Source: Axinella damicornis (Eukaryota > Porifera > Demospongiae > Axinellida > Axinellidae). Taken from it: a DNA stretch of 64,000 nt. A program made the position numbers and the translations under genes. Location of the stretch: assembly GCA_963931865.1 (NCBI GenBank), contig OZ007505.1, positions 930,001 through 994,000 on the forward strand, given 5' to 3'. Shown in pieces: positions 12,001 to 27,000 of the stretch. Position 1 is the first letter of the stretch, and every line of letters starts with the position of its first letter. The notes beneath the pieces were generated by a model that worked only from the letters and a program-made list of their open reading frames with translations, was not told the DNA's origin and made no database searches.

Positions 12001-15000
12001 CTGCACAAATTTGGCATCCAGTGAGAGGTAAGACACTTCATTTGAGGCACCAACACCGAGCATGAGGAGGGTATCAATGACAGACTGGTTGAGCTGAATG
12101 TTCACAACTTCAGCAGTCTCCCCAGCTTCCACAACAGCAGTAGCTGGCAATCTTAAAAACTGGGTTCCTCGAGAGGCAGAGTCTTGAAGTACTACTCTGT
12201 CTGGGACAACTGTTGAACTATTCACTGCTTCACTAAAAGTAAGTATCGCTGTGCCTGTGTCAAAGTCTAATGTCCATGAAGACAGCTCAGGTGGGATAAA
12301 GTCACCGATCAGGACTGATATTGGAACTATATCAGTGGTCTGAATGCTGAAACTCAGGAGATCATCAAATGCACCGGAGAATATTTGCAGGAATGTGGTA
12401 TCAGTGCTTCGTAAGATTGGTGGGAGTGCAAGGACACCCTCCAGGTCACTTTGGTGGAAACTGATGGTGACATCAGGCCCGTTATTGACAGTAACAATTG
12501 TACTATCGGTGGTTAGGTTGAAGGAAGGTTCAAATGGTGGGGTGTTGTTGGCTAGCAGCTGAATGAGGGTCACATCCCCACTGCCAACCTGCACAGGCTC
12601 ATCAAAGTGAAGGATGATTCTGAACGGCAAGACTGGATCTTCGTCACCAATAACTTCAAATGACTCTACCAGTGGTGATGAGGAATCAGGTACAAAGGAG
12701 CTTCCAATAAGTGCACTCGTAGCATCTCTTGGCACTACTTCGTTTCCTGCGATGTCTGTAACTGTCTCTGAGGTTAGGAATAGATAGCAATTACTGACTA
12801 CACTGCACAGATTGCTGTCAAGTTTGATAGCATTCAAATCAGTTCTGTTAAATAGGATGCTAACAGCTGAGCCTGTGAATGGTAGTGCGTTCCCTCCACT
12901 AAGAGTGAGCATGCTGCTAAGAGGGGAACTTGAAGCAAGGAGAGTCAGCGTGCTGAAGTTAAATGAATCGCTCTTAACAACTTCATCAAATGTCAGATTA
13001 AGAAGTCCTGCATTGAGATCTATGGTGAATGACAGTAGGTTAGGATTGACTCCATCTGGTATGATGGTACCAGCCACTACGGCACTTTCAAGGGAGTTCC
13101 CTGCCAGTGGATTGCCTTCTCGATCAAGAACAGATGCATTCTGCACGTTGAGGAATGTGTTCTGCCTAAGTGTCCCCAAGTTAGAGGCAAGTTTGATGGC
13201 GTTTGAGTCCTCCTCATTCAGTTGTAGAGTCACAACCGGGCCCAAGGAGGAGAGTACTACTCCACCTGTGAGGTTAACTACAGCAGTTGGGAAACCATCA
13301 TTAGTGTTCAGTAGTGTGAAGCCAGTTGGGTCAAGAGTGGTACCCTGCACAGTCTCAGAGAAGGTGAGAACGAGGGTAGCAAGTGTGCCATTTAGGCTGA
13401 GACTGAAGTCAGTCAGCTGAGGTGAAGAAGAATCAGTGACGAAGGTGCTAACTGGAATTGCCATTCCATCTGGGAGTTCTGCAATCTGAATTCCATTGGT
13501 GTCCTCAATTGCATCAAACAAGTTCCTGATGTAGGTTGTTCCATTTGAAGTGGCAAGTCCAGCAATCCGCTTGATGTTGTTCAGGTCCTGATCCGAAACA
13601 GTGATTGTCTCAATGATACGGTTGTCAAAGGTATGTGTGCCTGTGGTCAACTGGTATACTTCGCCAGGTACTGATGTAGCTGCACTCTGAAGTATAAACC
13701 TGTTCACCACGATGCTGCTTCCACGCACAGTCTCAGAGAAGGTGACCACGAGTTCACCTGTGTCAATGTTGAAATCAAATCCTGTTATTTCAGGTGGTGT
13801 CATATCTACCTCATGACCAGCTGCTCCGAGGGCATTGAAATTGGGATCCCTCTCTAGAACCTGGTTGCCATTAAAGTCTCGAGCAGTGGAAGAAGTAAGT
13901 GAGATGAAGGTGTTACTTACGTTAGTGCCAAGACTTAGCTGCTTCAGCGTGTTAAGGTCATTTGTGGTTAGAGTGATGACAAAAATGATGTTATTATTTG
14001 TGGTAGTGATACTTCCTCCAGTCAAGGGTAATCTCTCATTTGAGGTGAAGTCTGCCTGATTTTGCAGAAGAATCTCAGTTGTGTTGAAGCTATCAAGCTC
14101 AATAGCTTCAGAGAAGCTGAGTGAGAGTGTACCTTCATTCACATTAAGAGTGAAGCCTCTCAACTCGGGCCTAGTAGTATCCTCTACAAAATTACTGGGG
14201 GTAACCATGGCAGTGGTAGGTACTACGTTCAGCCCAGCAAGATCTGCAATAAGCTCAGCTGTGATGGAAATGTAGGTGGTGTTAGGTTCCGTAGCGATAA
14301 AGGTGTTTGACTTGATTGCATTCAGGTCAGAAGCTGAAATCTGGATTGAGATTTCAAATCCATCACTACTGTTGGTAGAGCCAGAAGTGAGCTGGTACGT
14401 TGCATTTTCATTGGCATCTGCACTCCCTAGAATGGATATTCTGGTGGCTTCAAGAGAGAGCGCACTGACAATGTCATCAAAGGTTGCAACCAGGATTCCA
14501 CTGTCCAAGTCTAGATCAAACTGCACAAGTCTTGGTGGAGTTGTGTCGCCAACCAAGCCTGTTGTGTCCACTGGTATAGCAGTAGCAGAACCGACGGCTG
14601 CAATGGGATTGAGTGCAGTGTCTTGGAGCGTTGCTGCATCTAAGACTAGAAAAGTGTTAGTTGTTGAAGACCCAAGATTGCGGTTCAGTTTGATAGTCTG
14701 GAGATCTTCATCACTGATTGTAATTCTCACTTCCCTCTTGTCAAGTTCATCAATATAGCTAACCTCTCCATTAAGCAGTGTGTGATTCTCTCCCCCGTCC
14801 ATATTCTGCTGCAGCGTGATACCTCCTATAATGACATTGATTGAGAGTGGTTCTTGTGTTCTGATCTGCAGAATTCCAGCATCAATATCAAGCACTGTAA
14901 ATCGGATGTTGCTTGGTGCAGTCGAGTCACGTTCGTATGCAGTCACTTGCATTGCTTCTGCATCAGAAATTGGCTGGATGAAGTTACGAACCCCAGCTGC

Positions 15001-18000
15001 TCCAACATCTCTGATCAGACTATCATTGAATGTGATGTAGGTATCATCTCTGCTAGTTGCCAGGCCAAGCCTAGCTTTAATAGCGACTGCATCATTCTCT
15101 CTCAGCTGAGTCTCTACGACAGTGCTTGGATCCAGTGTCAGCCTAGTGATGTCAGTAAGGGTGTAGGACACAGTTCTGTTTGGTCCATCCTGGAACGTAA
15201 GTTCGGTTTCTTGGAAACTGGCTGAATCAACAATCTCATTGAAGGTCAATGTGAGACGCAGTGTATCCATGTTGAGGTCATAGGATTCAAGAACAGGCGG
15301 GGTGATATCTGATGTCACAGTGCTAGCGTGCTCAACTGAAACGAAAGCAAATGTAGCTTCCACAGGCACAATCATGTTACCCTTTATATCCATGACCAAT
15401 TCATTGGTAAATCTGATGGCACACGTTGTTCTCTGGCGACATAGGGTAGGATTGGACTTAATTCTGTTGAGATCATCCTGGGTTAGAGTGATCAGAATTG
15501 TTGAATTATCAGCACTGGGGACTTGACCGCCCACGAGTGTCACTCCATTTGCTCCAGGTTCAAAAGATTGCCTGAGACTAAGTGCAGTGAGGTTGAAGTT
15601 GGATACACGAACTTCCTCAGAAAAGATGAGCAAAAGCTGACCTGAATCAAAGTCGAAGTTCACAAATTGAATAAGCTCAGGTGGTGTTGTGTCATCTGTA
15701 AGAGACACAGCCCGTCTAGCACTTCCATCTGTAACTGGAATCACCCGTCTTCCTGTTGTGTCATTAGCAAAAGCAGCACTGAATGTTACATAGCAGTCAC
15801 TGATGCCAGTACAGAAGCCACTGTCCACGATACCAGTGTAGTCTCCCAGACTAAGGTCGACTACAACAGAACTAAAGTTGGTGAGGGTGATCATGGAATC
15901 TTGTGAAAAGGTGAACAACATCTCATTTGCTGGTCTCAATGCTGCGCTCTGTAGCCCAACCCTCAAGATGTCAATACTAGCAGGGTTAAGAGTTTCATCA
16001 AACTCAAAAACAATGACTCTTGATGCGAGATCAAGTCGGAATGTCACAAGGAAAGGCTTCTCTGTGTCTGGTGTGTAGTCACTAGCTTGAATGATAGTAG
16101 GAATGACTGCATTTCCTTCCACATCTGTCACAGCACCAGAAGTGATCAAAATGAAGGTATTGTTGATCTCTGTTGCAAGTTCAGTATTCGCTTTCACTGC
16201 ATTTAGGTCATATGAAATCACCCTAAGCTCAACAACAGAAGAATAATTTCTCATTGGAGTGGCCATGCTAAGAGAAACAGCATCTGCTGGTGGAACAAAG
16301 ACACTCTCAGAACTGGTTGTGGAATTCACAAAGCTAATTCCAGGTGGATTGAGGTTCAGAAGGCTAACAGTCTCGGTGAAAGTGAGGAGTAAAATTCCAG
16401 TGTTGAGATCAAACTCAAACCGGGACAGTTCAGGTGGAATTCTATCGGGAATATAGTCCAAAGCTTGTAGCCCGGATATGGGTACAACAGGATTTTCAGA
16501 GGCATCCATTATTGCTGCAGCAGTAAGTGAGATGTAGGAATCCTCAAGGCCTGTGTATAGGCCAGTATTTGCTGCAATAGCATTGAAATCGTCTTGTCCG
16601 ATATTGATAACAGCAGCAACCCCATTTGGGCTTTCGCTAAAGCTGGAGAGAGTCAGTGTGTACCTCTGGGTGTTGTCGGCATTCTGAATGATAACCTGAG
16701 TTGTATCCAGAGTTGATACATTCACTGTTTCACTGAAAGTGAGCATAAGTTGACTTGCATTCCAATCAACAACAAAGGATACTAGTTCCGGAGGTGCAGT
16801 ATCAGGGATGTATTGGCCTGCGCCCATGGCTGGATCTAAACCAACGAACGGATTGTCATAGTAGTCATACAGAGCTGCTGTAGTGATATTAACAAAGGTG
16901 TTGCTTGCTCCTGTAGCCAGCTGGCTTCTGAGAACAAGCCCATTCACATCATCAATACTCAGAGCAATGGTGATAATGTGGCTGTCCACTTGTTCTATGG
17001 TGCTGTCTTGGAGAGTGTAAGCGGTCAGATCAGACTCATACTGTGGGCCAGCTTGAAAGGTTATGTCAGTTAAGATCACTGTTGAAGAACGGACTATTTC
17101 ATCAAATGTAAGCAGCAGACGTGTAGCATTTAAATCAAGGGTAAAGCTTGAAAGAATGGGACCACTTGTATCTTCTGTGAAGTTGCTAACTTGCTGTGCC
17201 ATAAAGAATTCAATTGGACTGATGGGGTTTCCAGCTGCATCAGAAAATGCTGTGAAATCCAAAGAGATGAAAGTGGTGTTGATATCAGTGGCAAGGCCTT
17301 CTAGAAGAGTAATAGCAAAGAGATCTTCTGGACAGAAGATGAGTTCCCTGGTATCCAAACCAGCGTATGTGAAATTGCCGCAAGCAAGGGTATAGAAACC
17401 ATCGGGTTCTTGTGTATCATTGTCATTCTGGAGTGTTATACCTGCAGGAGTAAAGGAGCTGAAACTGATGACATCATCAAATCTGAATCGCAGCAACCTG
17501 TTTTCAAGATCAAGGTCAAATGACAACAAATTTGGAGCAGAGATGTCTTCAATATACGACCCGGCCATCTGAGCTGCAGTATTGAAGATTGCAGACAAAG
17601 GATTACCATTTGTATCTGCTATTGTCATAGGATCTGCCACTAGGAAACTCCTGCTTCGTCTCGTGAGAACCGAGGAGAGATTCCGCAGGAAAAGTAGATC
17701 AAAGGCTGAAAATTGCATTGCAAATGTTGTGAGGCTCACAGGAAAAAATTTCCCTCCTGTCAGAGTATACATTTCGCCAGTGGTTGACGTGCTGATATTT
17801 CTAGCATCTTGGAGTGTGATACCTCTTGGATCGAATGAGTTGAGGTCAACAGTCTCAGAAAAGGTTAGCTGGATAGTCTGCTGATCCACATCCACGTCCC
17901 AGGCCACCAATATAGGAGAAGTTGTGTCCTCTATCAGCTCAGATACAGACAAGGCATTAGTGCGAGGGATTTCAAACACAGGGTTTCCGGCAAGGTCAAG

Positions 18001-21000
18001 GATGGTATCGCTTGTGATACTGATGAAAGTGTTAGACTCGTTTGTACCAAAATCCAGCACAGATTTAATGTAGTTGAGGTCATCAACGGTGAGGGTGATG
18101 ATGGCAGTAGATCCATCAGTTGACCTCTCAACTATACCTCCAAGAAGGAACAATTCAGATTCATTGTTATTATGAAGTGTGATTCCGTCAAATAAAAGTG
18201 AGCTCTCATTAATTGCTTCAGAGAAAGTCAGATTAAGAAGACCAAGGTCCAAGTCCAATCCAAACATGATTAGCCTTGGGTTGTTCACATCAGGAGTAAA
18301 CTCTCTAGCTCTCAATGCTTTACCATCAGTTACAGCAAGCACATCGCCACCACCTGTGTCATCAACTACATTGGCCCGCATTGTGAGGTAGGTGTTGTCG
18401 ATGGAAGTTGCAAGTCCAGGAATTGAGTTGATGCTAACCATGTCTGCCAGGGAAAGGAGCACCTCAATCACTGCACCATTCTCACTGCTGGTAGATGTAC
18501 CCTGTGTTAAGGCAAAGTATGGACCATCGGATCTGGTTCTGCTTGCTTGTATAACCAGCCCGGTCGGGTCGAAAGTGTTGGTAGCTGCAATGCCAGAAAA
18601 TGTTAGGGTTAGCATCCCTGTTTCCATGTTGAAAGAAAACTCATTCAGTGTTAACACTGCACTATTGGAAATGTAGACACTGGCTTGGAGGTTGGTAGGC
18701 TGTTCAATACCATTGCCAAAGAGATCTGAGATTGCATTGGCCAAGATTCTCAGGAAGGTGTTTGAGCGTGACGTTGCAAGGCTGTCCTCGATTTCAATCC
18801 TGTCACCATCTGAAGTACTCAGAGTGAATCGGACCACTACACTTGACGAGACTCTGATAGCCTCTGCAACAGTAGAATTGCTAAGTCCAAAACTGCAGTT
18901 GCTCTCAAATGTGTCTCCACACAGCAAGAAGTCAGCAAACATCACACCATCAACATCAACAGGCTCATCAAAGGTGAATAGGATTTCCCTTGCTTGCAGA
19001 TCTAGTGTGTAACCTTGGAGATCAGGAGGAGTCAAGTCTGCATTATAGTTGCTAACCCCTCTCTCTGTAGGTGTCAGACCATTCCCAGCTTTGTCAGTAA
19101 TACTGGATGCAGAAAGAGAGATATATGTGCTGCTTGAAGACGTAGCAATGCCCTGGAATTTGAGCATATTCAGGTCGTAGTTTGTGAGCTGAATTTGAAT
19201 GATGGCTGCACCTAGGGCACTCACAGTCCCCCCTGTGAGGGTGTGATTGGCAGATGCATTGAATAGCTGGTCCAGCAGAGTGATGGCCGAGATATTCAAA
19301 GAACTAATTAACATTGGTTCATCAAATGTGAGGGTCAGAGTGCCATTGTTTAGGTCAAAGTCGAAACCAAACAACTCTGGAACGATAACATCAGGTACAA
19401 ACTGGTTGACTATTCTTCCAGGAATTGCACTTGCAATTGGAACCAGCATATTTCCAGACACGTCCATTATGGCATCTTCAGTAGCTCGTATGTAGCAGTC
19501 CCCTCTGTAGGTACAAACATTCTCCAGGTCTTTTACACGGAAAAGGTCCAGTTGGTCCATCACAAAGGAGAAGACGTAATCATTGTCAGTGGTGACAGTA
19601 CCACTAGTTAGGGTGTACGCCTGACGTGGTCTGTCATGCAAAGTCTGCATTATGAAGAACTGAGGTTGAAATGTTGTAACATTGACTGTTTCAGAAAATT
19701 CCAGCACAATCTCCCCACTTGAAAGATTGAATGAGTGGAAAGTGACAAGCTGTGGGCTGGTAGTGTCATCTACAAAGAGGGCAGGGGCAGTAGGCATGAA
19801 AGCATACACACCATGTCCAACCATGTCTCGGGAAGTATTGTCAGGGAAACTGAGGAAACAGTCACCACTGGTATTGAAAGTGCAGAGGGAGAGACGTTTG
19901 ATTTCATTCATGTCAATGAATCCAAGTTGGATCTCTATCACTGGGTTGTTACCTGAGATGACAGAGCTATCATTGAGGGTGTAGTTAACAGCTGAAACAA
20001 AGTCAGAATCCTCAAACAAGAGATCGGTAACCACCACTGATTGTGCATTGATGGTTTCATCAAAAGTGAGACGGATAATTCCAGTATTGAGGTCGAACTG
20101 ATAGCTGTTGAGCATTGGTCTGATACCATCACCAGTGAACCCTGCTGCCTGCTGAGCCCTGACAGAGGTCACAGGGAACAAGCGGTTATTGTTCATATCA
20201 TACACACTATCAGAAGCGATTGTGATGTAGGTAGTATCAATGGAAATGGCAAGGTTTTCCATCCTTCGAATTTCATCCTTGTCTGTGATTGTGAGCGTAA
20301 ATTCTATAGTTGAACTTGGGGTATCAGTCAACCGCACTCCTCCAGTGAGGAATACAGATTCTGTGCCAGCACCAAATGCTGCAGTGCTCTGGAATGCTAT
20401 TAGTTCGGGTATGAATGTGGTCACGTTTACAGTCTCTGAGAAACTGAGAGTGACCAGGTTGTTTGTCAAATCAAGGTCAAATCCCTCAAGTTGTGGTCGC
20501 ACTCTGTCAGGCACAAACTCAGTAGCTTGAAGAGCATCAGAAGCTGGTATCACAACACTTTCAATCCCTGCAAAGTCTACCACAAACGCTGCCTCAGCTG
20601 ACATGAAAGTTGTGTCTAGAGAGATACCCAAGTTGGTGATAGATTTGATGATGTTGGAGTCATTGAGGGATAGAGACACTTGCATTATTGTATCGGTTAT
20701 CATGTTGATGGTTCCACTGGTAAAGGTATAATTTGCGGTTGGGGCACTTCTGGAATTTTGGAGAGTAAGTTGAGCTACATCGATGGAGGACACATTGATG
20801 GGCTCTGAGAATGTAAGCTGGAGTATTCCATCTGAACCTGCAGTAAGGTCCACTAAGAAACTCTGCAGTCTGGGCGGGACAAAGTCAGCGGAGACGTTTG
20901 CTGCCATAACACCCATCGTAGAAGGGATCTCCAGGATATAGTTTCCAGAAACATCGGCAACAGCTTCAGAGGGAAGGATCATAAAAGTGGTGGAGGGGGA

Positions 21001-24000
21001 CTGTCCAAGTGGTGGGAACAGGAGGATTGTATTGGCATCAATGACGTTAACCTGAACAATGACTTGTGGGGAAGGGGAGCTACTTGGCATGATGGCGGCT
21101 GTTTGCAGAGTGTATGGAACACCAGTGCCATCCTGATTTGGTTGCAGGGTGAGAACAGATGGATTTAGTGATGATCCATTCACAGTTTCAGAGAAGTAAA
21201 GAACAAACTGAAGCCCAGTCCCTATTGTCAGTACATCAAAAGTCAGAAGCCGAGGTGGAGAAGTGTCTGGAATGAAACCTGAAGCTGCTTGAGCTACATT
21301 CGGACCAATGACCTGGAAAAAATTGGTTGAGGTGTCCCTGAGTGCATTTGTAGTTGCTGAGAGGAATGTGTTGCCAGTACTTGTGGCAAAATCAAGGTTC
21401 ATTTTGAGAACATTTAGGTCATCATTGTCAAGAACAAGTTGGACCTCTGTCCCATCAGTGCCATTTATTTCACCACCTCTAAGCTGCAAGTATGGCTGCA
21501 CAAGTATTGAGCGGCTTTGTAATGTGATTTCTCTTGGATCAATAGTGCTCACAACTACCACTTCTGAGAAGGTCAGGAAGAGAGAACCGGAGTTGAGGTC
21601 AAAGGTAAAATTGAGCAGCTGTGGCCCTCTTGTGTCGGGAACAACCATACTAGCTTGTCGTGCATTGTTGAGAAAAATGGGTTCCACTGGATTGTTACTG
21701 ACATCATCAATGGATCCTTGTTCGATTGTGAGGAATGCATTGGATTGATCTGTACCCAAATCCGGGGACAACTGAAGAAATGTTACATCGGAGAAATCTA
21801 GATGTACTGTAAGGATGTGACCATAAGTTGGAGTTATTGTAGCTCCTGGAGTAAGGCGACGGGGCTCGGTGGATGTTCTTGTCTGCTGGGCATTTCTGAC
21901 ACTCTGGAGCACCACTCCTGACAGATCAAAACTGCTTGCATTAACTGTTTCTGAGAACGTTAGGATAAGTGTACCTTCCTCCAGGTTGAGGTCGAATACA
22001 TTCAGAAGCGGGTTGGTTGTGTCAGGAAAGACGTCAGAAGCTACTAGAGCACTGGTTGTTACCAGCATATTTATACCATTTCCACTCAAATCAGTCACTG
22101 CATCAGAAAAGAATGCAAGGTAGGTGGTCTCAATGGAGGTGGCGAGTGACACAAGGGCCTTGATATTGTTCAGATCTGATGTTGTGAGTTGGAGCTCTAC
22201 ATTTGGACTACCAACGGAAGTGCCAATGGTGCCTCCTTGTAACTGGTACCTAGTGGCACTTGCGGATGGAGAAGACAGAAGGTAAAAGCTCCGTGGAATT
22301 GTGGAATTTCCATCAACCGATTCAGAGAAACTAAGGTCCAGTATACCCGAGTTCAGATTAAAAGTGAAACTTGTGAGGGAAGGTGGAGACATATCAAGCT
22401 CTTGGTTGGATGCCATCAAAGCAGCTTCACGTCCAATAGCTACAACGGGGTTTCCCTCAATGTCAGAAATACCTGCAGACCCAATTGCTAGGAAGGTGTT
22501 GTTGAGTTGTGAACCAATCGACTCCATCATTTCCTTGATGAAGTTAACATCATTGTTGTCTAGGAAATATGTGAAAAACACACCGGTTTCATTTGGATTC
22601 GTGTATCCTGCTGTTGACAGTTGGAGGGACACAGCTCCAGTTTCGGTCGCATTGCTCTGTATAGTCAACTCTGATGGATCAAATGTCTCAATAGCTACAG
22701 TTTCATCAAAGCTAACTACTAGCCCGCCGATATTCAGATCCAAAGTGTACTCAACAAGATTAGGGGAGGTGGTGTCTGAAGTAAAGAGAACAGTCTGTAA
22801 TGCTTGGCTGGGAACGATGGATGAGAGTGGGTTGTTGAAGAGATCATTCACTGTTAGACCAGTTGCACTCAAGTATGTAGTGTTCCGGTTTCTTATCAAT
22901 CCCCGCAACGCTTTGATGTTGTTTAGGTCGGTGCGTGAGAGGGTGAGATTCAGGACAAAATTGTCGATAGTAACAGGAGTCACTCGGAAACCAGTGAGGG
23001 TGTAGGACACTACGGATGTTTGTGTAGCATCCTCGGCATTGTGAAGGGTAATTTGGGTTGGATCAAATGTTCCAGGGTCAATTGCATCATCGAAACTTAG
23101 CACAATCAGTCCTTCATTCAGGTCAAACTCATACGTGATGAGCGAGGGCCTGGTCACATCTGATATGTAGCTACCAACTTGAACTGCAGAGGTGCTGTCA
23201 ATTGGAACAACAGGGTTCCCTGCAGGGTCTGTGAATGCTGTCATAGTGATGGACAAAAAGCTATTGAAAGGGCTTCTTCCAAGGTCACCAAGGATTTTAA
23301 TGTCTTTAAGGTTGTCTTGTGATAGTTGAATACTCAGTATGGTGCTCTGTGCATTGACTGAAGTAGCAGTACCCCCAGTGAGGGAAACATTACTGCCACC
23401 ACCAGCAGCAGATTGCAGAGTAATACCAGAGAAAACTACACCATTTGGAAGTATTGGTTCACTGAAGGCGATCTGAAGACGTCCAGTATTCATATCAAGC
23501 TGAGTAAACTGGGACACTCGGGGTTGAATCGTGTCCACAGTGTAGTTGGAAGCCTGCAGTGAACTGATTGCATTCTGTCTCTCTACAATTGCATTGCCAG
23601 CAACATCGCTGATCATGTCAGTTGTGAATATAATGTAAGTGTCATTGAGGCCCGTAGCAATGGTGTCATCAGATTTCAAGTTCAGAACATCATTTGCAGA
23701 AAGTCTGAAGTCAATCGTAAGGCCATACGTAGAGGTGACAAGCCTGCGCTCAAATGGGTCTACTGGGATTGAGGTTAACGTATCAAAGGCACCTTGGATG
23801 GAGATAAACTCTGATCTGAAACTCATGTAATCAATAGTCTCATCAAATGTCAGGGAGAGGATGTCATTGGTTAAGTCAATGCTGAAGTTTGCAAGGTTTG
23901 GTTGGATTGTGTCAGGTTTGAAGGCTATCAATTGTCCATCCACAGAAGGTACTGGTGATTCTGTCAGGATTTGGACCGGATTCCCAGACACATCTTCAAT

Positions 24001-27000
24001 TAGGGTGGAGTCCACTCTGACATAGCAAGTGGCAGCAACCGAACAAAGCCCACTTAGGCCACTCCTCTGCAGAGCCTTCAGTTGGTTCAAATCTTCTTCA
24101 GTAAGGTCAATGGTGATAGTAGGCCCAACCTCACTACCAGTTGAGCCTCCTGTGAGGGTATAGGATATGAAGTTTCCAAACGGCACTGCACTGGAGTATG
24201 CATTGTGTAGTGAGAGTCCTGTGGGATTTAGAGATGAGGTATTAATTGTTTCAGAGAAGGAGAGTGTGAGAGTTGCATTTGTGAAGTCCAACTCAAGGAA
24301 AGTGACCAGTTCCGGACTAGAAGTATCACTGGCAAGGTTGGTCACATTCAAAGCACTATTTGTTGAGATTGGTTCATTTTGGTTAGTAAAGATATCCGTA
24401 GCGGTTTGATCTGTTATTGCAATGTAGCAGTTCATTGGTTCAGTGCATAAGTCAGGCTGCTGGTAGATGAAGTTGATATTGTCTGATGTAAGGACTATCT
24501 CAATATCCACTGATTCAACCACACTTGTAGTGACATCACCGCCAGTAAGCATGATCTGCGTGTCTGGAGCAGACAAACTGTTCTGGATTGTTATGGCTGT
24601 AGGGACAACGGATGAGGTAGAGATGGGCTCATTGAAATGGAGGGTAATGTTCCCATAGCTCAGGTCAATATCCCAACTTGAAAGCTGGGGAGAGGTGGTG
24701 TCTTGTATATACATTAGGACTCCTATTTCTCTGGCTGTCAGGGCATTTCCATTGATGTCGGTGACAGTGCTAGAAGCAAAGGAGAACACCGTTGTGCTGG
24801 CATCCCTAGCAAGATTGGGTATGGACTTGATGGCAACCTGGTCACTTTCTGGTGGCTGTATCACAACAATGGAGGAATTGGAAGTGGTAACCAGACCTGA
24901 TGTCAGCTGGAATTGAGAAGTGGTTGTTCCTATAGCATTCTTTACAACGATCCCTTCTTCCATGAATGATCCAACGTCAACTGCCTCAGTAAAGGTAATA
25001 GTCACTCTGGCAGTGTTTGCATCGAATGTTACAGCAATGACTTGGGGGGAAAACGTATCAACTCCCTCGCCACCTCCCACTATCTCTTCAATGGGCTGGA
25101 CTCTGTTACCATCAAAGTCATAAATGGTGACGTTTGTAATGGACAGAATGATTGGGTCTGGTGCAAAATTGGATAGTGTGGTAGCATCCTGGATACTAAG
25201 CATGATGTCAACAACATTCAAGAGGGTGGTTACTGATCTTGCCATGCTGTCACGAAGGAAGTATGTGGACCCATTCAGCCGAGTGGTGACCTCTGTGTGC
25301 TCAACCACAAGTGAGCTGACATTGACAGCCTCACTGAAGGTCAGCTGAATGCTTCTTCCAGCTGGATCAATGATGAAACCAGTTAATTCAGGACCAGTGG
25401 TGTCAGGAATATAGTTGATGACCATGACAGGTCCTGTTGCAGGATTTGGACGACCAGCATAGTCCAGAACAGTACGAGGAGAAAGAACAACAAATGTATC
25501 ATTCATTGATGTGGCCAATTGCGGATTGACTTTCAGCTCATTAAGTTCACTGTCTTGTATCTTGATCCTCAGTGTGGCTTCGTTATCAAGTCCCTCTATG
25601 ATATCAGGAGTCAGGATGAAATCCATTGTAACATCTTGGGTGACATTGTTGGCAATTGTGATGCCAGTTATGGAGAATGAAGTACGTTGAACTGCTTCAC
25701 TAAAGTTGAGAGTCAAAAAGCCAGTGTCCATATCAAACTCAGAGAAGAGTAGTTGAGGGTCAGTTGTGTCAGCAATGAACCTACTAGCAGAGAGAGCACT
25801 AATGTTGACCACTGGGACAATTGGCAAGCCCCTTGTATCTTGGAATGCAGTTGAGGGGAACGAAAGGAAGGTTGATCGCAAACTCACAGCTAAATCAACA
25901 ATTGTCTTGATAGCATTCAAATCAAACGATAGGAGTTCGATCTCTACAAAATTTGAGTTGTTTGTTAGTGCTGTCCCTCCAGTGAGGGTGTATGAACCAC
26001 CATCCATAAAAATCAAGGTATTGTTCTGGAGGGTGAGCTTCGTGTAATCAATTTGGTCAACTAGAATCACCTTTGTGAAGGTTAAAACAATGCGCCCAGA
26101 GTCCAAGTCAAATGCATATTGCAGAATGGATGGGCTGGTGGTATCTGGCACAAAGTCTTCTGAAAGAACTTGGAGGGCATCATTCCCCAAAATGGGCATT
26201 GCAGGGTTTGAATTTGTGTCAATGATAAGCGTTTCATCTATGGAAATAAAAGTTGTGTCAACACTGGAGCCAACAGTAATCTGTTCCTGGATTCCAAGGA
26301 TATCGTCTTGAGAAAGCATCAGAGTGATGACCGTATCATCTGCAGTAGTTGGAATCCCACCCGTAAGCCTGTACGCACCACTCGCTGAAGCTATGTCTCT
26401 TGAATCTTGTAAGACAACTGCACTCGAGTTGAATGTCAAAGCATTGACTGTTTCCAGAAACGTAAAGCTAATTATGCTGCTGTTCACATCAAAGAAGTAT
26501 CGAACTAACTCTGGCCCAGTTGTGTCAGCTGTAAAGTTATCAACAGGTCTTGCATTGGTTGGAGGGATCTCGACAACAGGGTTGCCAGCAAGATCTAGCA
26601 CACTGTCACGTGTCAGAGACAGAAAAGTAGTCGAGTCCGATGCTGCTAAATTTCTTCGAAGTTTGATCTCATTCAGGTTAGTAGTGTTCAGAATGATGGT
26701 AATGCTGAACCCATCAATAGATACAATTGTCTCAGCTGGTAAAACAGAGAGGGCAGATGATGCAAACGTCCTTGCATTTTGTAGTTGAATTTCATCAAAT
26801 TGAAGGGTGGAAACATTGGGAAAGTCATTGAAAGTCAAGTTCAGAAGACCTTCGTCCAAATCGAGTGCATAGAAGACTAATTCTGGGGGAACATTGTCCG
26901 GTATGTAGTTCTGCACTTTCAGAGCCTTGCCATCTGTAACAGCAAGCACATCTACACCCACAGTATCGTCAATGGCTGAAGCTTGCACTGTTATGTAGGT

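Larger units (their letters stand above)
11566..20130 (-). repeat. Super-repeat unit U6, 23 domains, 2,855 residues, richest in extra cysteines
   Basis: Core strands lie near 20058, 19690, 19317, 18961, 18592, 18220, 17855, 17467, 17096, 16728, 16372, 15993, 15616, 15232, 14843, 14472, 14107, 13730, 13356, 12980, 12597, 12226 and 11856. The standard markers are in place (pair A with C-x7-C in domain 1, P-G-R-I-V linker, DGKA insertion, pair B with C-A-I-R-F). In addition, domains 4, 8 and 20 each hold a cysteine pair not found at the matching place in the neighbours checked. Domain 15 has a degenerate core strand (I-R-T-Q-E). Confidence 0.9.

Noticed and set aside
14815..14880. Possible frameshift or pseudogene at a domain without F-S-E
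   Set aside because: Frame and flanking motifs continue normally on both sides. Only the core strand has diverged.
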